Shown here piece by piece: positions 8,731-17,929 of a DNA stretch of 64,000 nt. The stretch spans positions 1,736,001 through 1,800,000 of the forward strand of contig NZ_AP024853.1 in NCBI RefSeq assembly GCF_024346715.1, given 5' to 3'. Source of the DNA: Photobacterium swingsii (GTDB lineage Bacteria; Pseudomonadota; Gammaproteobacteria; Enterobacterales; Vibrionaceae). The translations under genes were made by a program, and so were the position numbers. Each line of letters opens with the position of its first letter. The stretch's first letter is position 1. A model generated the notes under the pieces. The model saw only the letters and a list, made by a program, of their open reading frames with translations. It had not been told where the DNA came from and searched no databases.

Positions 8731-10020
8731 GTGAGTAGACCCGTGACGACAGCAATTTCTAGCAATGAAAAGATCTTCATTGACTCTCATTATGGCGTCG
8801 TGGTGCACCGTGATTTTAAACCACTTTATGCCGATGACACATATGCCGCCTACTATGGTTACACATCGAGTGAAGAGGTTCTTGCGCTTCCTTCACTGCT
8901 TCAACTTATCTCTCAACCTGAACGTACTAAAGCTCTCGCGACTTATGATGGCGTAATGTCTGGCCGTTTAAAACCGGGTGTTCGCTCATATAAGAATATA
9001 GATAATGCAGGTAACGAATTAATTGTACTGACGGTGGATCATATTGTTGAATGGCAAGGTGAGCCTGCAATGCAAATTACGATTATTGACTTGAGCTCGC
9101 AGATTGAAACTCAACGTCAACTGCAAGCCAGTGAAGAAAGGTATCGTGAGCTTATCGATGGTTCGATTCAAGGCATTGTTGTTCATCGAAATTTGACTCC
9201 GCTATTCTGCAATCGAGCCTATGCCCTGATGCATGGCTTTGAGAATGAACAAGCCATGATTGAGCATGGTTCTATTTTACCTTTCATTGAGCAGCCATTT
9301 CATCAACAGGCCTTTGAGGAAAGTGCTGCGCTCATTAACGGTACTGCTGAAACAATTAAAGCGGAAGTGAAAGGCTTTAAAGCGGATGGTTCTACGATTT
9401 GGTTAAGTTTGTTGTCGCGCCCTGTGATATGGAACGGTGAACAAGCTGTACAGGTCACTGCTATGGATATTACTGAGCAGCATGTATTGCGTGAAAAGCT
9501 AGAGCATCAAGCTAATTATGATGGGCTAACGAACTTGCTCAATCGTCGAGCAACCTCCGAAATTTTGGCGCAGCAATTTGAAGTAGCTAAAGTTGAAAAG
9601 CAAGCGTTAAGTTGTGTAATGATCGACTTGGATAACTTTAAACATATCAACGATCAATATGGTCACCAAGTCGGTGATGAAATTTTGTGTTTGTTTGCCA
9701 AAGTCAGCCTCCAGAATTTAAGAGAGGGCGATATCCTTGGGCGATGGGGCGGGGAAGAGTTTATCTTGAGCTTACCAGGGCAGGATCAATTACAAGCCGC
9801 GGCGGTTGCTAATAGGTTATGTCAGGCATTGTCACAAGCAGCAGTTAAAACGAAATACGGGGAGTTATTCTTTTCTGCAAGTATGGGGGTCGCAACAGTG
9901 TGCCCTGAAATCACGTCACTTGATCAGTTGGTATCTAAAGCAGATCGTGCGTTATACCAAGCAAAACACAATGGAAAGAATTGTGTGTCTGTACTGCATG
10001 ATACCGAAGACGAGCCATAA
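8731..10020 (+). CDS. PAS-PAS-GGDEF diguanylate cyclase
   Basis: A soluble 429-aa protein. PAS domains lie at about residues 10-120 and 135-255, joined by the typical L-Q-A-S-E-E-R-Y-R-E-L linker helix, then a GGDEF domain at about 260-425. The active-site loop is G-G-E-E-F near residue 338. An R-E-G-D inhibitory site lies exactly five residues before it, so an active, product-inhibited c-di-GMP synthase is expected. There are no membrane segments. The start is taken as GTG 8731; GTG 8743 is an alternative, and neither has a strong SD. The signal sensed by the PAS domains is unknown. Confidence 0.88.
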   Translation: MSRPVTTAISSNEKIFIDSHYGVVVHRDFKPLYADDTYAAYYGYTSSEEVLALPSLLQLISQPERTKALATYDGVMSGRLKPGVRSYKNIDNAGNELIVLTVDHIVEWQGEPAMQITIIDLSSQIETQRQLQASEERYRELIDGSIQGIVVHRNLTPLFCNRAYALMHGFENEQAMIEHGSILPFIEQPFHQQAFEESAALINGTAETIKAEVKGFKADGSTIWLSLLSRPVIWNGEQAVQVTAMDITEQHVLREKLEHQANYDGLTNLLNRRATSEILAQQFEVAKVEKQALSCVMIDLDNFKHINDQYGHQVGDEILCLFAKVSLQNLREGDILGRWGGEEFILSLPGQDQLQAAAVANRLCQALSQAAVKTKYGELFFSASMGVATVCPEITSLDQLVSKADRALYQAKHNGKNCVSVLHDTEDEP

Positions 10021-10294
10021 ACAAAATTGACTGGTATGGCGCTTAGCCTACAGCGTTTTTCCCTTCCTAACCTAAATATTCACTGCCTTGAATATAGTTG
10101 CAAACTAGTCGTTATTGCCACCATTTTGATACTCACTTAAGAATCATCGCTACTTCGTAGGGTGATGTAGATTAATGTGCTTCAAATCACACTGAAACTA
10201 ACCTTGAAATATAATTCTTAACATATTGCTTACATTGTGTTTATTATGCCGTATACAAATCAATCGAAAAGCAATGTAAAACAGGGAGTGTTTC

Positions 10295-11836
10295 ATGCAA
10301 TCAGTAGTCGATTTTCTGAATGGAATTATTTGGAGCCCAGTGCTCATCTACTTGTGTTTAGGGGCGGGGTTATTTTATTCCGTCACTACACGCTTTGTGC
10401 AATTACGTCATTTTCGTGAAATGTGGCGTTTGCTGTTGTCGGGTAAAAGTTCAGAGAAAGGGATTTCATCGTTCCAAGCACTCGCTGTTTCATTATCAGG
10501 TCGGGTAGGTACGGGTAATATTGCAGGCGTTGCTGCAGCCATTGGTTTTGGTGGCCCTGGTGCTGTCTTTTGGATGTGGGTCGTTGCTTTCTTAGGGGCT
10601 GCGACGGCTTATGCTGAGTCTACGCTGGCACAGATTTACAAAGAAGAAGATGAAGGGCAGTTCCGTGGTGGCCCTGCGTATTACATTGAAAAATGTATGG
10701 GACAGAGCTGGTATGCGTGGATCTTTGCTATTGCGACTATCTTCGCTTGTGGCGTGTTGCTACCGGGTGTGCAGTCAAACAGTATCGGTAACGCCGTTGA
10801 AGCCGCATTTGGCTCCGGTGCAATGATAGAAACAGCAATAGGTACATTTAGTTTTGCGAAAATCGCAACAGGCACCATTATTTCAATCATTCTTGGTTTT
10901 ATCATTTTTGGTGGTGTTAAACGTATTGCGCATTTCACACAAATCGTTGTGCCATTTATGGCGCTGGCCTACATCATCATCGCGTTTGTTATCATTCTGC
11001 TTAATATCAGCCAAGTACCAGGCATTGTTATGCTGATTTTAGGTGATGCATTTACGCCAATGGCAGGCTTCGGTGCCGCAATTGGTTGGGGTGTGAAGCG
11101 TGGTGTTTACTCTAATGAAGCAGGTCAGGGCACAGGTCCTCATGCTGCAGCTGCGGCACATGTTCAGCACCCGGCGCAGCAAGGTTTGGTTCAATCATTC
11201 TCTATCTATATTGATACCTTACTAGTTTGTTCTGCAACGGCATTTATGATCCTTCTAACTGGTGCATATAATGTACATGGTGGCGGTGAAGGGGCATTTT
11301 TAATTCAAAACCTATCAGCTGAAATTGGTGCGAATGGTCCAGTCTTCACGCAAATGGCGATTGAAAGTGCACTACCAGGGCTAGGTAAACCGTTTATTGC
11401 TTTTGCACTCTTCTTCTTTGCCTTCACGACTATTTTGGCTTACTACTACATTGCTGAAACGAATATTGCTTTCATCCGTCGTAAGTTGAAAATCTCGGGC
11501 ATGATGTTTGTTCTGAAGATTATCCTGATGGTATCTGTGTTTTACGGTACGGTGAAAGCGGCGGATTTAGCATGGGCAATGGGTGATGTTGGTGTTGGCC
11601 TGATGGCGTGGCTGAATATTGTTGGTATTTTGATCATCTTCTTTATGTCAAAACCGGCATTGAAAGCGCTTGAAGATTATGAAGCCCAGCAAAAAGCAGG
11701 TGTGACAGAATTTACATTTGACCCTGTAAAACTCGGTATTAAAGGCGCGGATTACTGGGAGAAGAAATACCACGGTAAGACTGCACCTAAATCAGAAGGT
11801 ACGGATGGTAATACACCTGCTAAATCAACGGTGTAA
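10295..11836 (+). CDS. Sodium:alanine/glycine symporter, AGCS family
   Basis: A 513-aa inner membrane protein with about ten or more hydrophobic segments. The AGCS signatures are a G-R-V-G-T-G-N-I-A-G-V stretch near residue 70, G-G-P-G-A-V-F-W-M-W directly after it, and G-V-K-R-G-V-Y-S-N-E-A-G-Q-G near residue 265. The family imports alanine or glycine with Na+ or H+. The start has a G-G-G-A-G Shine-Dalgarno. It is monocistronic with a strong terminator. The substrate (Ala, Gly or D-Ala) cannot be fixed from sequence. Confidence 0.92.
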   Translation: MQSVVDFLNGIIWSPVLIYLCLGAGLFYSVTTRFVQLRHFREMWRLLLSGKSSEKGISSFQALAVSLSGRVGTGNIAGVAAAIGFGGPGAVFWMWVVAFLGAATAYAESTLAQIYKEEDEGQFRGGPAYYIEKCMGQSWYAWIFAIATIFACGVLLPGVQSNSIGNAVEAAFGSGAMIETAIGTFSFAKIATGTIISIILGFIIFGGVKRIAHFTQIVVPFMALAYIIIAFVIILLNISQVPGIVMLILGDAFTPMAGFGAAIGWGVKRGVYSNEAGQGTGPHAAAAAHVQHPAQQGLVQSFSIYIDTLLVCSATAFMILLTGAYNVHGGGEGAFLIQNLSAEIGANGPVFTQMAIESALPGLGKPFIAFALFFFAFTTILAYYYIAETNIAFIRRKLKISGMMFVLKIILMVSVFYGTVKAADLAWAMGDVGVGLMAWLNIVGILIIFFMSKPALKALEDYEAQQKAGVTEFTFDPVKLGIKGADYWEKKYHGKTAPKSEGTDGNTPAKSTV

Positions 11837-11854
11837 TGGGTGTGATTAGAACAC

Positions 11855-11887
11855 AAAGAGGCTACCACTTAGGTAGCCTCTTTTTTT
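11855..11887 (+). terminator. Terminator after the AGCS symporter
   Basis: A 12-bp stem (11855-11866 with 11872-11883) and a 5-nt loop run into a seven-T tract. It is between convergent genes. Confidence 0.85.
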
Positions 11888-11919
11888 ATGTAATTTGCTA
11901 AAACGTATATCGACCTATA

Positions 11920-12774
11920 TTAACCACAAACAAACCAAGAGTGGGCGGGAGCTGTAATATAGGCGCTGTCGTGCCACTCTAGTTTTTCCATAATTGGGGC
12001 GGTACGAATATCGCCTTTCATCTTCGCTGTCACTAAAACGCGCACTTTCCCAACATCAACACTTTCTACTGTGCCTAAAAAGGTGTGCCCAAGGGGGCTG
12101 TCATTCGCTTGATCGTATAAGCAAACTGTTTGGCCCGTTGAGTTGTAGATGTACAAACTCTCTTGATCCCACGTCTGATCACCGAGTGGCGCGGCAGGGG
12201 ATTGATAGAGCTGCCCATAAGTATCATTCTTCGAAATTAATTGGCGCGTTGCAGTATAGGGTTGGTAGCCCAGTATCTTTGCTGATGCTCGCCATTCATC
12301 GGCGGCGGCATCTGTGTTTTCAATTACGCGCATTGTGATAAAAGGTCCATCAAGGCAAAGATCGGCCCAAAGTTCGGTACTGGATATTCGAGCGTAAAAA
12401 ATGGGAGACTCCTCTGGTGTGTTGGCGTTGCTCACACACCATGTCCCTGTGCTTTGGTGGACTAATTTACCTTGGTTTGCATCGCAAGTGCGCTTGGCAA
12501 GTTGCTGATATTCAGCAATATCATTGATGGCAGTTTCTGGGCTGGTGGCACAATAACGGTAAGCAAAGGAATAGGTATCTTTCGGGTAGAACAATCCTTT
12601 ATCAACGACAGCACCATTACGGCGAGTGTCATTCATATCAATGAAGGCGCGGGTTGACAGTAAAAATTGCATGTCGGGTGACTTAGAGACGAATAAGGGC
12701 GTTGAACTACAGGCTGTCAGCGTGAGAAGTAGTGTTGCAAATAACCATGTATATGTGTGTTGAAAGCGAGCCAT
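11920..12774 (-). CDS. Putative lipoprotein of unknown function
   Basis: The 284-aa protein begins with a lipoprotein signal: a hydrophobic core and the lipobox L-T-A-C, with Cys22 as the lipid-attachment site, followed by S-S-T-P. The residue after Cys is Ser, which favours outer membrane sorting under the E. coli +2 rule. The mature part has several Trp and Cys residues but no domain I recognise. It is monocistronic, convergent to the AGCS gene and separated from trxC by about 166 bp. Confidence 0.65.
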   Translation of the reverse strand: MARFQHTYTWLFATLLLTLTACSSTPLFVSKSPDMQFLLSTRAFIDMNDTRRNGAVVDKGLFYPKDTYSFAYRYCATSPETAINDIAEYQQLAKRTCDANQGKLVHQSTGTWCVSNANTPEESPIFYARISSTELWADLCLDGPFITMRVIENTDAAADEWRASAKILGYQPYTATRQLISKNDTYGQLYQSPAAPLGDQTWDQESLYIYNSTGQTVCLYDQANDSPLGHTFLGTVESVDVGKVRVLVTAKMKGDIRTAPIMEKLEWHDSAYITAPAHSWFVCG

Positions 12775-12885
12775 AAACGCCTCTTTAACTAGCCTGAGTA
12801 GTTCAAGTGTAAAAGAGCGGAGCTAGGGCTGGATGTCTTAGAAATGAAACGATGGCGTTTCTATTAATTGAATGGCAAAGAAAAG

Positions 12886-12919
12886 TTAAAAACGTAGACC
12901 ACAGGGTTATGGCCTACGT
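12886..12919 (-). terminator. Terminator after trxC
   Basis: On the minus strand a 10-bp stem with one G-T pair (12910-12919 with 12892-12901) and an 8-nt loop is followed by a short T run. Confidence 0.65.
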
Positions 12920-12940
12920 ACTAATAAAGCTCGCTGTTAA

Positions 12941-13378
12941 TTAGTTGCTAAGTGTGCCATCAAGCCACTCACTGAACTGCCCTTTAGGTAGCGCACCATT
13001 TAGTTGATCAATCATTTGACCATTTTTGAACACCATAATCGTTGGGATGCTACGAATGCGGTATTGGGCTGCCAACGCTTGCTGGGCTTCGGTATCTATT
13101 TTCACAAATCGAGCAACACCTTCTTTTTCTGCTGCCACATCTTCAAAAATAGGTGCAAAGCCGACGCATGGATTACACCATGGGGCCCAGAAATCGACAA
13201 CAACGGGGGTTTCGCTTTGAATTAATGAAAGGAAGTTATCCGTTGTTCCTTCAACTGGCTTACCATCAATCAACTTTTCTTTACAAGCACCACATGTTGC
13301 AGACTCTTCAACACGTTCAATTGGTAAACGGTTCATTGCTTTACAGTGAGGGCAGCGGGTTGTCATTGTTGTCATCAT
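12941..13378 (-). CDS. trxC: Thioredoxin 2 with WCNPC active site
   Basis: A cytoplasmic thiol-disulfide oxidoreductase of 145 aa. The N-terminal zinc module has two CxxC pairs (C-P-H-C and C-G-A-C), which marks thioredoxin 2, and a thioredoxin fold follows. The active site reads W-C-N-P-C instead of the usual W-C-G-P-C; the codon is AAT, so this is in the sequence as given. The cis-Pro loop (R-S-I-P-T) and the buried Asp are present. The residue between the cysteines tunes redox potential in this family, so altered reactivity is possible. The start is the first of several Met codons and could be a few residues later. Monocistronic. Confidence 0.93.
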   Translation of the reverse strand: MMTTMTTRCPHCKAMNRLPIERVEESATCGACKEKLIDGKPVEGTTDNFLSLIQSETPVVVDFWAPWCNPCVGFAPIFEDVAAEKEGVARFVKIDTEAQQALAAQYRIRSIPTIMVFKNGQMIDQLNGALPKGQFSEWLDGTLSN

Positions 13379-13572
13379 TTTTATTCCTATACTGACTATG
13401 TTCGCAATGTAACGATTTATAGGTGAAATCTAAAGTGGATTATTTCAATGGCTGCAATAGATAGAACCGATGATGTGATGGTGAGTGTGGTTTAGAGCAG
13501 TAATGACGCGGTGTTTTATCATATATAGGAGCCCTAGTGTTTTATGGTGATAGTGCTTTGAGCAAGTTAACG

Positions 13573-14499
13573 TTATTTTTTACGCCATGAGTGTGATACT
13601 GCTAAGGCGAGGGGTGTTTGAGTTGATGGTTTATCAAGTTTAGTGAGGTTCTGGGCTTGTGGTGTTGCTATACCTTGCTGCCATAAGGTACGCAAGTGTA
13701 TGAAACGCCGGAAAAGGGGAGAGAATAGACTAATAATATCCATTGCTAACCAAGGAAGTGGTGTAATAAAGACGGGCTTGCCTGAACTCAGCGCAAGGCA
13801 GCGTGCTATATCAGCAATGCTGGCTTCGTGACCTGCATAATAACTGATATGGAGCGAGGCTTGATTGGTTTGGCTTGGGCAATCTTCCAAGTGGGTGGCA
13901 ATAGAATTAGCAAGGTCAGGTAAGTAGGTCCAGTGGTGCTGTAAATTTGTGGCGCTTGGCGATTGGATGTAAAGCCGATTATCTGTTTCTTTGATTAATA
14001 GCCCTAAATAGCCTTCGCTGTTGCGGCAGTCCAAAGTATGCCCTAGGCAGACTACATGTATTTGTTGGCAATGCGGACGTGCTGCTTCTAACCGTTTAAG
14101 CAATTTGTTAGGCACTGATACAGGTATCGGAGACTTTTTACGCCAGAAAGCCAAGGAGGGTAGCCAGTTTGTACTGAAGTCATATTGGTTAGTGGTAATG
14201 ACCAATTGAAGATGAAGGTTTTCGCATAACGATATGATGGTTTCTAAGGAAAAGGGGGCGCAGCTATCGTCACTTTCATAAGGCTGGTGAAAAAAAACAG
14301 TGTCGACTTCTTCAGCGAGTTGGTAGAGAAAATCCAGATCTTCAGGGAGTAACTCGGCTAGGGTTAAATTTGCCAGTACAGGGGCTTTGGTGTCAGTGTT
14401 ACTAACCACTCCAAGGACTTCCCACTCATGCTGGGTCAAAGACTCACACAAGCATGCTCCCATCACATGCTCAACACCTAAGACTAAGGCTCTTTTCAT
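13573..14499 (-). CDS. Extended-SDR / NAD-dependent epimerase-like protein
   Basis: The 308-aa protein starts with a beta-strand and a glycine loop in the Rossmann position (L-V-L-G-V-E-H-V-M-G-A), a degenerate form of the GxxGxxG dinucleotide motif. Later segments match the layout of atypical extended short-chain dehydrogenases (V-D-T-V-F-F-H-Q, W-T-Y-L-P-D-L-A-N-S-I). The canonical YxxxK catalytic pair is not evident. It may bind NAD(P) without classical epimerase activity. No sugar or lipid genes are adjacent. Monocistronic, with an A+T-rich promoter region at 14500-14600. Confidence 0.6.
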   Translation of the reverse strand: MKRALVLGVEHVMGACLCESLTQHEWEVLGVVSNTDTKAPVLANLTLAELLPEDLDFLYQLAEEVDTVFFHQPYESDDSCAPFSLETIISLCENLHLQLVITTNQYDFSTNWLPSLAFWRKKSPIPVSVPNKLLKRLEAARPHCQQIHVVCLGHTLDCRNSEGYLGLLIKETDNRLYIQSPSATNLQHHWTYLPDLANSIATHLEDCPSQTNQASLHISYYAGHEASIADIARCLALSSGKPVFITPLPWLAMDIISLFSPLFRRFIHLRTLWQQGIATPQAQNLTKLDKPSTQTPLALAVSHSWRKK

Positions 14500-15121
14500 C
14501 GTTATCTCTCATAACTGATTATTCATCGTTTTATTCTGTTTATTTTCTGTTGCTTTATCTTTTATAGCGAATCAAACCCAAGCTTGACTATTGTTTTATA
14601 TAGAATCAAAACGGATTGCGAAGTTTATCGCATAACACATGAAGCTTGGATGTAAGAGCTTGATTCAAGTGCGGTATGTGTTGCGCGCATTGCTTATGTA
14701 TGAGCGTTAATTGATTTGGAGGGTGATTATTTTCTGCGTTGATTAGGCTTTGGTTTAGCCGTGAGTGGATAATTTCAGCGTATATATTCAACTGGGTGTG
14801 CTTGTTTTCGATGTTTAAATATTAAAAATTAGTTGAGTTACCGAGCCAGCTCTCACTTTTTTGCTAAACTAAAGTTTAAAATACGATGTAAATTTAAACA
14901 AAAGCAAACGATGTCCCCTGTTTTTTTTGATCTTAACCAGTGATTTTTGAAATTTTCACTAATATCTGAAAACAAAAGTTGAGTTTTTCAAAAAAAATTG
15001 AATAATACCAACATAACATAAAGTACTGAGAAGATGCGGCTCCACACATTTTCATCGGTGATAGTTAATGACGTGTACGGGACATTGATGTCCTCTCTAC
15101 CCTAGATATGATGAGATAACC
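14500..15121. other. Long intergenic region upstream of ackA
   Basis: This 622-bp stretch is very A+T-rich from about 14800 to 15020. It contains one 61-codon minus-strand reading frame (14606-14791) with no recognisable family and no convincing ribosome binding site. The part nearest ackA is probably its promoter and leader. I see no RNA gene or repeat. Confidence 0.5.
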
Positions 15122-16312
15122 ATGAGCAATTCACTAGTTCTTGTAATTAATTCTGGTAGTTCTTCCCTTAAATTCGCTTTGATCGATACTGTTGTCGGTG
15201 ACGCAGTACTGAGCGGTCTTGGTGAGTGCTTTGGCCTTCCAGAAGCTAACGTTAGCTGGAAATACAACGGTGAGAAAAGTGAATACGCGCTAAGCGAAGG
15301 TAATCACCACCAACTTGCTGTTGACCGCATCGTTGCACTAGTTGAAGAACTAGGTCTAAAAGATGACATTATCGCTGTTGGTCACCGTGTTGTTCACGGC
15401 GGCGAGAAGTTCACAAGCACAGTTAAGCTTGATGAATCTGTACTAGAAGAAATCGAAAACCTAAGCGATCTTGCACCACTTCATAACCCAGCTCACGTTA
15501 TCGGTATGCGCGCATCTATGGCAGCATTCCCAACGTTATCTCAATACGCTGTTTTTGATACTGCATTCCACCAAACAATGCCTGCTAAGGCATACACTGG
15601 TGCTATCTCTCGCAAGCTATACGAAGACTACGGTATCCGTCGTTACGGTTTCCACGGCACAAGCCACTACTTTGTAAGCCGTGAAGCAGCAAAAATGGTT
15701 AATAAGCCAATCGAAGAGAGCAGCTTTATCTCTGTTCACCTTGGTAACGGCGCGTCTGTTTGTGCTATCAAAAATGGCATGAGCGTAGATACAAGCATGG
15801 GCTTCACGCCACTTGCAGGTCTTATGATGGGTACACGTTGTGGTGACCTTGACCCAAGCATCATCGAGTTCCTTCTGAAGAAAGGTTGGACTCAAGAAGA
15901 AGTATTCGACGAACTAAACAAGAAATCTGGCCTGTTAGGTGTTTCTGGCCTAACAAGCGATTGCCGTGGTGTTATCGAAGCGATGGAAAATGGCCACGAA
16001 GGCGCAACACTAGCATTCGAACTATTCTGTTACCGAGTTGCTAAGTACGTTGGTTCTTACATGGTTGCGCTAGACGAACTAGACGGCATCATCTTCACCG
16101 CTGGTATTGGTGAAAACTCACAGCCTATCCGTAGCAAGATTCTAGAAAACCTAAAAATCTTTGGCTACCGTGAAGATGAAGCAGCGAACGCAGCAGCGCG
16201 TTTTGGCAACAAAGGTATCATTACTCAGCCAAACACACCGCTTGCTATGGTTATCCCTACGAATGAAGAGTGGGTAATCGCAAAAGAATCTATGGCGCTA
16301 CTACACGCTTAA
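15122..16312 (+). CDS. ackA: Acetate kinase
   Basis: Converts acetyl phosphate + ADP to acetate + ATP (reversible) in the Pta-AckA pathway. The 396-aa sequence has the N-terminal ASKHA phosphate motif (V-I-N-S-G-S-S-S-L-K), the G-H-R-V-V-H-G-G segment, F-D-T-A-F-H-Q, the R-R-Y-G-F-H-G-T-S-H catalytic region and G-A-S-x-C. Codon use is strongly biased towards CTA for Leu and CGT for Arg, unlike its neighbours, which suggests high expression. The usual partner pta is not downstream; the gene stands alone between its own promoter region and a terminator, so it may be a second copy. Confidence 0.96.
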   Translation: MSNSLVLVINSGSSSLKFALIDTVVGDAVLSGLGECFGLPEANVSWKYNGEKSEYALSEGNHHQLAVDRIVALVEELGLKDDIIAVGHRVVHGGEKFTSTVKLDESVLEEIENLSDLAPLHNPAHVIGMRASMAAFPTLSQYAVFDTAFHQTMPAKAYTGAISRKLYEDYGIRRYGFHGTSHYFVSREAAKMVNKPIEESSFISVHLGNGASVCAIKNGMSVDTSMGFTPLAGLMMGTRCGDLDPSIIEFLLKKGWTQEEVFDELNKKSGLLGVSGLTSDCRGVIEAMENGHEGATLAFELFCYRVAKYVGSYMVALDELDGIIFTAGIGENSQPIRSKILENLKIFGYREDEAANAAARFGNKGIITQPNTPLAMVIPTNEEWVIAKESMALLHA

Positions 16313-16354
16313 TAGATTGACCCTGCGGGAACGGGGTTATTAGGAACGGGGAAG

Positions 16355-16386
16355 CGGCTCTGAGTATAGACTCAGAGCCGTTTTTT
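16355..16386 (+). terminator. Terminator after ackA
   Basis: An 11-bp perfect stem (16355-16365 with 16370-16380) and a 4-nt loop are followed by six T. It is shared by the convergent ackA and hemF ends. The stem core resembles the terminator at 60000. Confidence 0.9.
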
Positions 16387-16419
16387 CATTTATGGCGATA
16401 ATAAAATCAACTAAGCAAA

Positions 16420-17343
16420 TTACCACTGCCGAGGTTTTAGGTAATTTTCTGAAAGGTTGTGCTCTGGTGAGTTAGGGGCAATGTGGTATTGGTATTCCCA
16501 GCGAGCTAATGGTGGCATAGACATTAAAATGGACTCTGTTCGTCCACCACTCTGAAGACCGAAAATCGTACCACGGTCATACACCAAGTTAAATTCTACG
16601 TAACGCCCCCGACGATATAGTTGGAACTCTCGCTCCCGTTCGGAAAAAGGTATAGATTTACGTTGCTCTATGATGGGCAGGTAGGCATCGATGTATCCTT
16701 GTCCAACAGCCTTAATGTAATCAAAGCAGCGTGTAAAACCCCATTCATTCAAATCATCAAAGAATAGACCACCCACGCCACGTGTTTCATTACGGTGAGG
16801 CAAGAAGAAATAGTCATCACACCAGGCTTTGTGCTCAGCATAAACATGCTCACCAAAAGGCTGACAAAGCTGTTTTGCTACTTGGTGCCATTGTTGACAG
16901 TCTTCTTCAAATGGATAGAAAGGCGTAAGGTCAAAACCACCACCAAACCACCATACTGGCGGTTGCCCTTCACGTTCCGCAATAAAAAAGCGCACATTGG
17001 CATGAGAAGTGGGGACGTACGGATTCTTGGGGTGGATAACCAAAGATACCCCCATAGCTTCAAAGTGGCAGCCAGCCAGTTCAGGGCGTTTCTCTGTTGC
17101 AGATGCCGGCAGAGTAGTGCCTTTTACATGGGAAAAGTTTACGCCACCTTGTTCTATGACGTTACCGTTGCGAATGACACGTGTACGACCTTCTCCTTGT
17201 AAACCTTCATCGCTGTTATTGCGCCAAGTGTCTTGTTGAAAAAGAGCTTGTCCGTCTTGTTGTTCTAAAGCGGTACAGATTTGGCTTTGAAGTTCTGTTA
17301 AAAACTGTAGAACAGATTTTTTATCAATAGCTTGTTGAGTCAT
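16420..17343 (-). CDS. hemF: Oxygen-dependent coproporphyrinogen III oxidase
   Basis: Catalyses the aerobic oxidative decarboxylation of coproporphyrinogen III to protoporphyrinogen IX in haem synthesis. The 307-aa length is typical. Family signatures include H-F-E-A-M-G-V-S, H-P-K-N-P-Y-V-P-T-S-H-A-N-V-R, W-W-F-G-G-G-F-D-L-T-P and the C-terminal R-Y-V-E-F-N-L-V-Y-D-R-G-T-x-F-G-L. It is the last gene of a possible minus-strand cluster that starts at 18142 with a small Cys-containing ORF and YeaR. The gap to the preceding small ORF is 32 bp. Its own Shine-Dalgarno is weak, which would fit translation from a longer transcript. Confidence 0.95.
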   Translation of the reverse strand: MTQQAIDKKSVLQFLTELQSQICTALEQQDGQALFQQDTWRNNSDEGLQGEGRTRVIRNGNVIEQGGVNFSHVKGTTLPASATEKRPELAGCHFEAMGVSLVIHPKNPYVPTSHANVRFFIAEREGQPPVWWFGGGFDLTPFYPFEEDCQQWHQVAKQLCQPFGEHVYAEHKAWCDDYFFLPHRNETRGVGGLFFDDLNEWGFTRCFDYIKAVGQGYIDAYLPIIEQRKSIPFSEREREFQLYRRGRYVEFNLVYDRGTIFGLQSGGRTESILMSMPPLARWEYQYHIAPNSPEHNLSENYLKPRQW

Positions 17344-17375
17344 GATTTCGTATTTCTAGCTGTTAGTGTGTTTTA

Positions 17376-17588
17376 TCAAAAAACTTTTAGGTACAACTGG
17401 GTCAGGGCAAGAGGAAGCCAAACGGAGAGTTTGCTCCCAGCTATCAAGCCCATAAGTGCAATGAAGTATTTGCCTTGCGAAAGAATGAGTGACAGTGTCG
17501 CCTTTAATTTGCTTTGAGGTAATGCGCCTTTATCCAGTGATTTAGTTTCTTGTCGTGAATTTGTTGGCATATCTATGGTTTTATCCAT
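17376..17588 (-). CDS. Small putative membrane protein between yeaR-like gene and hemF
   Basis: A 70-aa reading frame with a polar, basic N-terminal half and a hydrophobic C-terminal half (about residues 40-66), compatible with one or two membrane passes. It starts 16 bp after the YeaR-like stop and ends 32 bp before hemF on the same strand, so it fits in the cluster. I prefer ATG 17588 (an A-A-G-A-G lies 8 nt upstream) to GTG 17597. I do not recognise a family; it could still be a chance frame. Confidence 0.45.
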   Translation of the reverse strand: MDKTIDMPTNSRQETKSLDKGALPQSKLKATLSLILSQGKYFIALMGLIAGSKLSVWLPLALTQLYLKVF

Positions 17589-17604
17589 TCCAATCACTCT
17601 TGTT

Positions 17605-17919
17605 TTATTCCGCTTCTTTTGGCGATGACCAAAAATTCAAATTAAATTGAGCATCATCACTTAGCTCAACGCGATGCCAGTATTGCGGTGGGCTGGTTGA
17701 GAATTGCCCTGCTGGGATCACGATTTTCATTTCATGCTGCTCGGCCTCTTTGCTGCCATAACCGTAGAAGGTCACTTCGCCAGCCATTACGCATAGCTGA
17801 GCAAAAACACCTTTTCGAGTGTTATGACGATTGAGTAGGGCGCTTGGTACAGTGTCTTTAGTGAAGAAAGGTGTTGATCGTTGAATGGTCCAATCGGCTG
17901 GAATAATTTGATGAGACAT
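17605..17919 (-). CDS. YeaR-like DUF1971 (TehB/YeaR-like cupin) protein
   Basis: A 104-aa single-domain protein matching E. coli YeaR along its length (R-S-T-P-F-F-T-K, L-N-R-H-N-T, V-F-A-Q-L-C-V-M-x-G, G-Y-G, I-P-A-G-Q-F-S, P-P-Q-Y-W-H-R-V-E, F-N-L-N-F-W). The same fold forms the N-terminus of some tellurite-resistance TehB proteins. In E. coli yeaR is induced by nitrate and nitric oxide (NarL, NsrR). Here it sits divergent from norR, which supports an NO or nitrite stress role by context. The AAGGAG SD lies 6 nt before ATG and overlaps the TAA stop of the upstream small ORF, so the two are probably translationally coupled. Confidence 0.85.
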   Translation of the reverse strand: MSHQIIPADWTIQRSTPFFTKDTVPSALLNRHNTRKGVFAQLCVMAGEVTFYGYGSKEAEQHEMKIVIPAGQFSTSPPQYWHRVELSDDAQFNLNFWSSPKEAE

Positions 17920-17929
17920 AATGAACTCC

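Noticed and set aside
8578..8808. 76-codon minus-strand frame overlapping the start of the PAS-GGDEF gene
   Set aside because: Shadow of the real gene and its leader; no supporting signal.
14606..14791. 61-codon minus-strand frame upstream of ackA
   Set aside because: Weak start signal and no family; mentioned only in the intergenic entry.
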